A DNA stretch of 42,053 bases. It comes from an uncultured Gemmatimonadales bacterium. Lineage in GTDB: Bacteria; Gemmatimonadota; Gemmatimonadetes; JACCXV01; JAHWKZ01. A program made the translations under genes and the position numbers. The notes below the pieces were generated by a model. It ran no database searches, had not been told where the DNA came from, and saw only the letters and a list, made by a program, of their open reading frames with translations. Of this stretch, positions 36,845 to 42,053 are shown piece after piece. The stretch lies in NCBI GenBank assembly GCA_947259315.1, contig CAMYLR010000016.1, positions 1 to 42,053 on the forward strand, in the 5' to 3' direction. Position 1 is the stretch's first letter. Every line of letters starts with the position of its first letter.

Positions 36845-37683
36845 GGGCGCTCGGATGGCCACTCGATCGACTCGGCCGGACGTCGAATCGGTGCTCGCGA
36901 TGGCTCCGTGATCGGTTGTTCCGGTGAACGGTCCCACCGTTCCATCCGATCGAGGATGCGCTCCTGTCGACGGCGAAGACCCCGCGTCTCGCGAGCGGGG
37001 TTGGCCGTGCGTGGGGCTGGCAGTGTGGCCGCCAACAGGGCTGCCTGTTGTTGCGTCACCTGCGACACAGGTCGACCAAAGTAGGTTTGTGATGCCGCTT
37101 CCACACCAAAGATCCCCGGCCCCCATTCGGCCACGTTGAGGTACAACTCGAGAATACGGTCTTTCGAGAGTATAGCCTCCATTCCAACCGTAATCACGGC
37201 CTCACGCAGCTTTCGAATCGCATTCCGGGATGGAGACAGGTACAGACTCCGAGCAGCTTGTTGAGTGATCGTCGATGCGCCGCGCAACTGTCCGCCACGT
37301 CTCCACCTGTCCCAGGCCGACCGGATCTCCTCGTAATCGAACCCAGAGTGATCATAGAATCGGCTGTCTTCTCCGATCAGGACAGCGCGCGCGAGGTGCG
37401 GTGGCACTGTTTCGAGCGGCGCCCATTCGTAGCGTGGATCCCACACACGACCCTCGTCCGCAGCTTCACGCGCACGATGGATCATAATAGAGGTGCGCTC
37501 GGGCGTGCGGTACCGATGCCATGCTATCGCGGGCAAGTGAACCACAGCCGAAGCGACGATCCAAAACGGTACTGCGACAGCGACGAACGCGATCCACAAG
37601 ACCCGTCTGAAGAGACGCGAGAAACCACTCGCTCCGGAGCTCGACACCCCAACACAATGGGATCTCACGGCCGCGCGCGCCAC
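36841..37683 (-). CDS. mtgA: Monofunctional biosynthetic peptidoglycan transglycosylase (GT51)
   Basis: 280 residues. It polymerises lipid II glycan strands without a transpeptidase domain. An N-terminal helix (WIAFVAVAVPFWIVASAVV) precedes the GT51 domain. Its motifs are intact: EDSRFYDHSGFDYEEI (catalytic Glu), GASTITQQAARSLYLS, KLREAVITVGMEAILSKDRI, LELYLNVAEWGPGIFGVEAA and AALLAATLPAP. The tail after about residue 235 is Arg/Pro-rich and probably disordered. The start at 37683 (GTG) could be a few codons later. It is divergent from the LVIVD protein gene. Confidence 0.9.
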   Translation of the reverse strand: MARAAVRSHCVGVSSSGASGFSRLFRRVLWIAFVAVAVPFWIVASAVVHLPAIAWHRYRTPERTSIMIHRAREAADEGRVWDPRYEWAPLETVPPHLARAVLIGEDSRFYDHSGFDYEEIRSAWDRWRRGGQLRGASTITQQAARSLYLSPSRNAIRKLREAVITVGMEAILSKDRILELYLNVAEWGPGIFGVEAASQTYFGRPVSQVTQQQAALLAATLPAPRTANPARETRGLRRRQERILDRMERWDRSPEQPITEPSRAPIRRPAESIEWPSERP

Positions 37684-37773
37684 ATCTCGACGTCCCCTCG
37701 GTTACCGGATAGCTTATCGACCGCCGCTTTCCTCACATCAACTGCTGCAATTGTAATCTCGAGGTGAAAACAG

Positions 37774-39937
37774 ATGCTACGCCATTCGCTCATCGTCCTC
37801 ATCGCGATGGCTGCCGGGTTGACTCTTACGAGTCACGCCAGCGCCCAAGACGCGCCGACGGTCCCCGCCGGCTTCACCCCCTATCAGCTGATCGGTGAGG
37901 GGATAAACGCGCCGCCAATGCCGTTCAAGATCGAGGGCGACAAGATCACCACGCCTGAAGGCCCGGGAACATTCGTGCGTGTGACCGACAGCCAGGTGAC
38001 CGATGATCGGGCGCGGATGGAGTTCGACACGCCGTTTGGTCCTGGCCGTTTCATCGGTACGCGCGACGGAGACACGCTGGCCGGGCTCTGGTTCAGCCTC
38101 GGCGAGGAGGCTCGATTCGTACTGCCGGTGGCACTCGTGCCGGTCGGTCAGCAACCCCGGGTCAAGCCGAGCTTCGAGATGTTCCGCTCTGCACCCGGCA
38201 TCTCGAGAGTCGAGGTCGTACCAAATAACATCACCCTCGACTCGGAACAATCTCAGCGCTTCGTCGCCCGCGCCTACGACGAAGCCGGTAGCGAGATCGC
38301 CGATAGCGACGTCGAATGGTTCTCGTTGGGTGGGACGATCAACGAGGCCGGCGACTTCGTAGGCATGAACGCCGGTGAGAGAGTCGTCGTTGCGGTCGTG
38401 AGCAACGCCATCGGTACGGCTGCGGTCACGATATCCAGCCCAAGGATCGAGTCGATCAGCGTCTACACCGATGTGCCGTCACGACTCGCGGTTGGCAGCC
38501 GGGTGCCGCTCGAGATCGATGCCCTCAATTCGATTCATCGCTGGGTCTTGGATCCCGCTGTCCAAGTCGTCTCAAGCGCACCGGACGTGATCATGGTTGA
38601 TGCTCACACGCTGGTCGCGCAATCACCGGGTCGGGCAACTGTCACCGTCAGCGCCGACGACGCGGCGACGGAGTACAACATCTCTGTCGTAGCCGGGCCT
38701 GGGGGTCCGTTGTCGATCGGTGGCGTGCCCAGCGGAGTCATCCGCACTGGAGATGTGGTCAAGCTCACGTTGACCGAGGATCATGCGCATCCGGTCTGGT
38801 CGGTAGCTCAGGCCGGCGCCGAGGCATACTCCGACGGCTCGTTCGTGGCTGAGCGGCCGGGTCGTTATACGGTTGTCGCGGTGTTGGGCGACCGCGTCGC
38901 AACGGCGTCGATCGAAGCGGTCGAGCGTGGAGTGTCGGGCCGGATCCACATAAACGGCCACGGACCCGGCCAACCCGGTGCTGACAGACGAGCAGGAGTT
39001 CGACGCCCGCGTCGTAAACGACGTCAAGGTGTCGGAGGATGGCCGGTGGTTGGTCGCGACGCGCGAGGGGGCAACTAACAGGCGCAACGGGATTCTGGTG
39101 TTCTCGCTCCAGGATCCGGCTCGGCCTGAGTTGGTGAGCGAATACACCGAGACCTTGACCGCCGGCGTCCACAACGTCTTCTGGGTCGGAGATCTCGTCT
39201 ATGCGGTCAATGATGGCACCAACGATCTGCACATCATCGATCTCTCCGATCCTGCCCGTCCGCGCGAGGTCGGCCGCTGGGGTCTCCCCGTCGTCGGTCG
39301 CTCGTTGCACGATGTTTGGGTGCAGGATGGCATGGCTTACGTCTCGTACATGAACGACGGACTCGTCATTCTCGATGTTGGCGGTGGGGATCAGGGTGGG
39401 ACCCCCGAGGCGCCAGTGCAGGTGAGCCGGATCTTCTATCCGGGCGGACCGACGCACTCGGCGATCCGCCATCGGAACTACGTCTTCGTGGGCGACGAAG
39501 ACTTCAGCCTTCAAGGCACTACCCCCGGCGTTCCGGGGTTGGACAACGACCCCCGCGGTCCAGTGCACGTCGTCGACGTGACTGATCCAGCCAACCCGAG
39601 GTACGTGGCCAAGTATGAGGTGCCCGAGGCGGGAGCGCATAACTTCTGGGTCGATGATGACGTGTTGTACATCGGCTATTACCAGGGTGGTATCCGCGTC
39701 GTGGATGTGAGTGGCGAGTTGCGAGGTGATCTCTACGCACAGGGCCGCGAGATCACCTACTTCCTGCCGGCGGCCGGACCCGAAGACGCGCGGCTTCCGT
39801 TCGCGCCAAATGTGTGGGGTGTGTTCCCGATGTTCGGTGACGGTTGGTCGCCGGTTGGTGATGTGTTCTACGCGACCGACTACAACTCAGGGCTGTGGAC
39901 GTTCACGGTCGAGCTTCCCGAGAAGCCGATCTCATAA
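37774..39937 (+). pseudogene. Secreted Ig-like/LVIVD-repeat protein gene with an internal deletion and frame change
   Basis: The first frame (37774-39078) has GAGGTG before ATG, then signal peptide MLRHSLIVLIAMAAGLTLTS. A beta domain and bacterial Ig-like domains follow (VVPNNITLDSEQSQRFVARA, GGTINEAGDFVGMNAGERVV), then SGRIHINGHG. From about 38,960 the homologous reading moves one frame over. TDPANPVLTDEQEF, then VVNDVKVSEDGRWLVATREG and LVIVD beta-propeller repeats, run to 39937 (GTHNVFWV-like, VVGRSLHDVWVQDGMAYVS, EVPEAGAHNFWVDDDVLYIG). Such proteins normally have a further propeller blade between the GHG motif and the DPANPV motif. About 40-50 codons therefore seem lost, not in a multiple of three. 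As given, it cannot make a full protein. Confidence 0.75.
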
Positions 39938-39969
39938 CCCAAGGCCCATGACCGACCCGAGGTGACGCT

Positions 39970-39999
39970 CGGCGCTCGACCTCAGAGCGTCGAGCGCCG
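39970..39999 (+). terminator. Hairpin after the LVIVD gene, probable terminator
   Basis: CGGCGCTCGAC, an eight-base loop (CTCAGAGC), then GTCGAGCGCCG: a perfect 11-base stem. It is followed by CCTTTCC, a weak T-tract. It starts 33 bases after the LVIVD stop and just before the methyltransferase ATG. Confidence 0.6.
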
Positions 40000-40011
40000 C
40001 CTTTCCAAAAG

Positions 40012-40689
40012 ATGCCCGACCAAGACAAGGTCTACCAGGACGTTTACCTCAAAGGCCGCGTTGTCCGTCACGGCACGCGGAGCTCCGAAGAGCGCTACCA
40101 GGCGGTCGCCCAAGTCCTTCAGCGCTATCGTCGCCCGTTCACCGTGCTCGATATCGGCGCCAACCAAGGTTACTTCAGCTTTCGCATCGCTCACGAGTTC
40201 GACGCCATCTGCGTAATGATCGAAAAGCAAGCGGCACTGCTCGAAAACTGCAGAAAGAACGAGAGCAACCGAGTGGTTTTGCTCCAACACGCGATAAGCG
40301 CTGGCGAGCTAATGCGCTTGAGTCACACCGAGCATTTCGACGTCGTCCTCGCCCTCAACGTGATCCATCACTTTCGTTTGCGCTGGCGTACGGCTGCGCA
40401 CGCCATCCTCGATTTGGGTGATGCCGCCATCATCGAGAGTCCACCCAACAACGACACCGGGTCGCGCGGGAAATGGATCCGTAGGCCCATCAATCGATTT
40501 CTCGAATCGATGCCGCATAAGGTGATCGCCGAAACCGAACGCCGTAGAGATCGACCGATTATGAGCAAGATGCGGCTGTACGAGCGCGAAGGCATCAGAG
40601 AGAGATCGTCGGTCCCAGTCTCGAGGGCTGCGCACGGTATCAGCCTCGATACCTTTGACCTGCTCGGCGGTGTCTATCCCGAGCGCAAC
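40012..40689 (+). CDS. SAM-dependent methyltransferase, 3' end replaced at a join
   Basis: About 226 residues are methyltransferase-like: the SAM-binding motif VLDIGANQGYFSFRIA near residue 45, an acidic strand end MIEKQAALLENC, then FDVVLALNVIHHF and IIESPPNN. The part ending GISLDTFDLLGGVYP fits the C-terminal region of FkbM-like methyltransferases. The open frame continues to 40851, but from about 40,690 the protein reads as the end of MutT. The natural C-terminus is therefore missing. No good Shine-Dalgarno precedes the ATG. The substrate is unknown; the LVIVD neighbour gives no hint. Confidence 0.7.
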
Positions 40690-40695
40690 GTTTTA
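40665..40695 (+). other. Probable chimeric junction between two genomes
   Basis: To the left, the frame reads methyltransferase (GISLDTFDLLGGVYP). To the right it reads MutT (VLLDTWLVQGFHGE). The YPERN codons in between fit both families, so short shared sequence may have mediated the join. Everything to the right is a gammaproteobacterial-type gene set on strands expected for the mutT/zapD/coaE locus. Confidence 0.75.
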
Positions 40696-40851
40696 CTCGA
40701 TACCTGGCTGGTTCAGGGCTTTCACGGCGAAGTCACCGCCTGTGAGCAGCAGGCGCTGAAATGGATTGCCGTGGATGAAATAGAAAACTACCGGTTTCCG
40801 CCGGCAGACCTGCCAATTCTGGACCTCATAAGACGCAACGCGAGAGCATGA
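40690..40851 (+). CDS. mutT: C-terminal fragment of MutT (8-oxo-dGTP diphosphatase)
   Basis: 53 residues: VLLDTWLVQGFHGE, EQQALKWIAVDEI, YRFPPADLPILDLI. This is the end of the Nudix enzyme MutT, matching the family pattern LLDVW..F.GE...E.Q...W......FP.AN.PI. The Nudix box itself (GX5EX7REUXEEXGU) would lie upstream and is absent, replaced by methyltransferase sequence, so the fragment cannot be catalytic. It converges on zapD and overlaps its 3' end by 26 bases. The E. coli locus has mutT facing yacG-zapD-coaE; yacG is not seen here. Confidence 0.8.
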   Translation, partial: VLLDTWLVQGFHGEVTACEQQALKWIAVDEIENYRFPPADLPILDLIRRNARA

Positions 40852-41599
40852 ACTCGACGTTCTGCTTGACCTGCGAGGGCGGCGCGTCGTTCGACTCCGC
40901 ACGCATGAAACGCACCGAATAGCGATGTTTGCCAGCGCTGATTTCAGGGTATATCTGGCTGCCCGACTCGATACCGATGCGAATCAACTGGGTGGGCTGC
41001 TTGGTGTCCAGCGGTTTTTGATAAAAACCGTTTTCGGCGATAACCGGCTTGCCGACGGCGCTGTCACGAATCGCCTGCAGGATTAACTCGATCACTTCCT
41101 CCAGTTTGCAATAAGGTTTGGCCCACTCCTGCAGATCAGCCACGCGCTGTTCGTGATCACGATTGAGCCAGAAACGCAGCTGCGGTAAATCGAAATCGCA
41201 GGATCCACCCGGAATCGACGTGCGCTGCTTGATCGCGAGTAGAAAATCGTTACGCTTCAGATGTTCGCCGAGTTTACCGTCGAGATGGTGCATGCGATCG
41301 AGCGCGGTCGATTGCCGCGACAATACCAGGTCGAGCTTGGAATGATCGATTTCCTGGTGCTCGGCCAGGGCCTTCAGCGCGCCGATCTGGCGCTCGAGCT
41401 CTTTCATCAACTCCTGTTTCAGATCGCCTCGCTCGAGCAGCGAAGTCAGCTCCAGTATCGTCAACAGCGCGCTGTAAGCGCTCCAGTCGCCTTTCAGGTT
41501 TTCGAAGTAGTGAAACCGCTTCATCAATGTTTCCACGCGCAGACACATGCGAATGCGCTCGTTCAGCGGTTGTTCGAAAGTTTGATACCTGGATGACAT
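40826..41599 (-). CDS. zapD: Cell division protein ZapD (FtsZ-associated)
   Basis: 257 residues, normal length. ZapD cross-links FtsZ filaments at midcell. It begins MSSRYQTFEQPLNERIRMCL, with the N-terminal helical part (RVETLMKRFHYF, WSAYSALLTILELTSLLERG) and typical C-terminal phrases CDFDLPQLRFWLNRD, RDSAVGKPVIAENGFYQKPL and QLIRIGI. It ends in VEFMLSRCVL. The family is essentially restricted to Gammaproteobacteria and some Betaproteobacteria, out of place beside the Gemmatimonadota-like DNA. It lies downstream of coaE with an AT-rich 78-base gap holding a likely promoter. Confidence 0.95.
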   Translation of the reverse strand: MSSRYQTFEQPLNERIRMCLRVETLMKRFHYFENLKGDWSAYSALLTILELTSLLERGDLKQELMKELERQIGALKALAEHQEIDHSKLDLVLSRQSTALDRMHHLDGKLGEHLKRNDFLLAIKQRTSIPGGSCDFDLPQLRFWLNRDHEQRVADLQEWAKPYCKLEEVIELILQAIRDSAVGKPVIAENGFYQKPLDTKQPTQLIRIGIESGSQIYPEISAGKHRYSVRFMRAESNDAPPSQVKQNVEFMLSRCVL

Positions 41600-41625
41600 T
41601 AGATTTATTTCTGCGAAACCCTTAA

Positions 41626-41631
41626 ATTATA
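41626..41631 (-). promoter_or_regulatory. Likely -10 box for zapD
   Basis: A perfect TATAAT on the minus strand lies 27 bases before the zapD ATG, in the AT-rich gap between coaE and zapD. No good -35 match is found at 17 bases. Confidence 0.45.
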
Positions 41632-41677
41632 GCTGAAAAACAATGGCTTATTGTGGCTTCTGCCCCTGCCCGCGGGT

Positions 41678-42053
41678 CTAGCCGGCGGCGGCGCGCTGCA
41701 AGTATAACCGATGCAGGGCGTCAACCTGGGATTCGAGGTCGCTATCGTCTTCGCGATTGTCGATAATATCGTGCGCACGCGCCAGGCGCTCGGCGTTCTG
41801 CATTTGCTGGTCGAGCATTTTTTGCGCCAGCGCGGTATCGATGTTGTCGCGTTTGATCAGGCGCTCGATCTGACGCTCGGCCGGACAATCGACCACCAGG
41901 ATACGATCGACCAGCGACTGAAAGTTGGTTTCGAACAGCAATGGCACCACTACCAGCACGTAGTCGGCCTGACGGCACTTCTGGATGGCTTCGTGGCTGC
42001 GCTGGAATATCAGCGGGTGCAGCATGGTTTCGAGCCAGGTTTTGGCGTCGTGA
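41678..42053 (-). CDS. coaE: Dephospho-CoA kinase, partial (N-terminus off the right edge)
   Basis: About 125 C-terminal residues. The frame is open to the edge: KTWLETMLHPLIFQRSHEAI precedes the core. It phosphorylates dephospho-CoA in the last step of CoA synthesis. Motifs seen are the LETMLHPLI helix, YVLVVVPLLFET (the VPLLFE signature) and DRILVVDCPAERQIERLIKR (lid region). The P-loop would be outside the window. The coaE-zapD order matches the gammaproteobacterial locus. Confidence 0.93.
   Translation of the reverse strand, partial: HDAKTWLETMLHPLIFQRSHEAIQKCRQADYVLVVVPLLFETNFQSLVDRILVVDCPAERQIERLIKRDNIDTALAQKMLDQQMQNAERLARAHDIIDNREDDSDLESQVDALHRLYLQRAAAG

Noticed and set aside
38765-39640. 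A 291-residue frame antisense to the LVIVD gene
   Set aside because: Composition is His/Arg/Asp-rich and mirrors the propeller coding on the plus strand; no motif seen.
40012-40851. A novel bifunctional methyltransferase-Nudix fusion enzyme
   Set aside because: The Nudix catalytic box is absent and the join coincides with a change of gene content to a different bacterial class, so an artefact is far more likely.

Overview
The window is about 42 kb of dense, GC-rich bacterial DNA and appears to contain DNA from two different organisms. Positions 1 to about 40,680 look like one genome, most likely a member of Gemmatimonadota or a close relative. This assignment is inference. It rests on two tandem TPR/GWxTD-type secreted proteins, an Ig-like plus LVIVD-repeat secreted protein, an MCE protein with repeated GEGT..DP.LY units, a MoxR-Bat cluster and a CIRCE-controlled groESL. 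From about 40,680 to the right edge the genes are the 3' end of mutT, zapD and part of coaE. ZapD and the mutT/zapD/coaE order are typical of Gammaproteobacteria, so the right end is most simply a chimeric join lying inside an open frame.

Layout: a CBS-domain protein (partial), rdgB and rph lie on the minus strand. A divergent mlaE-mlaF-mlaD lipid-transport operon follows on the plus strand. Next come lgt (with an apparent internal deletion), ssrA (tmRNA) with a terminator, and groEL-groES with terminator, promoter and CIRCE operator, all on the minus strand. A two-gene plus-strand island encodes a CapA-like metallophosphatase and an LPG-synthase-type membrane protein. From 10.1 to 23.9 kb there is one long minus-strand run: moxR, a DUF58 gene, a BatX-like gene, batA, batB/C, batD, batE, mutL, miaA, uppP, nadC, birA, coaX. 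Most junctions are 1-4 base stop/start overlaps. Upstream of it on the same strand lies comEC, then two tandem GWxTD paralogues. A lapA-like gene, miaB, a rhodanese gene and metE form another minus-strand group. An FTR1 iron permease, a TPR protein and mtgA form a third. A plus-strand secreted LVIVD protein (frame broken), a terminator hairpin and a methyltransferase precede the join.

Themes are envelope biogenesis (Mla/MCE lipid transport, Lgt, UppP, MtgA, CapA/LPG membrane protein, Bat), cofactor biosynthesis (NadC, BirA, CoaX), RNA and protein quality control (RNase PH, tmRNA, GroESL, MiaA, MiaB), and DNA repair and uptake (MutL, ComEC, RdgB). No CRISPR array, insertion sequence, prophage or tRNA gene was seen.

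The most useful observations concern sequence integrity. There is a methyltransferase/MutT join, an out-of-frame deletion of a blade in the LVIVD protein, an in-frame loss of the N-terminal membrane part of Lgt at a palindrome, and a frame break at the end of batD. Together they suggest amplification or assembly artefacts, as seen in single-cell or metagenome data, rather than new fusions. The better biological leads are the tandem GWxTD pair, the exact 34-residue repeats of MlaD, and the translationally coupled Bat-to-coaX run.
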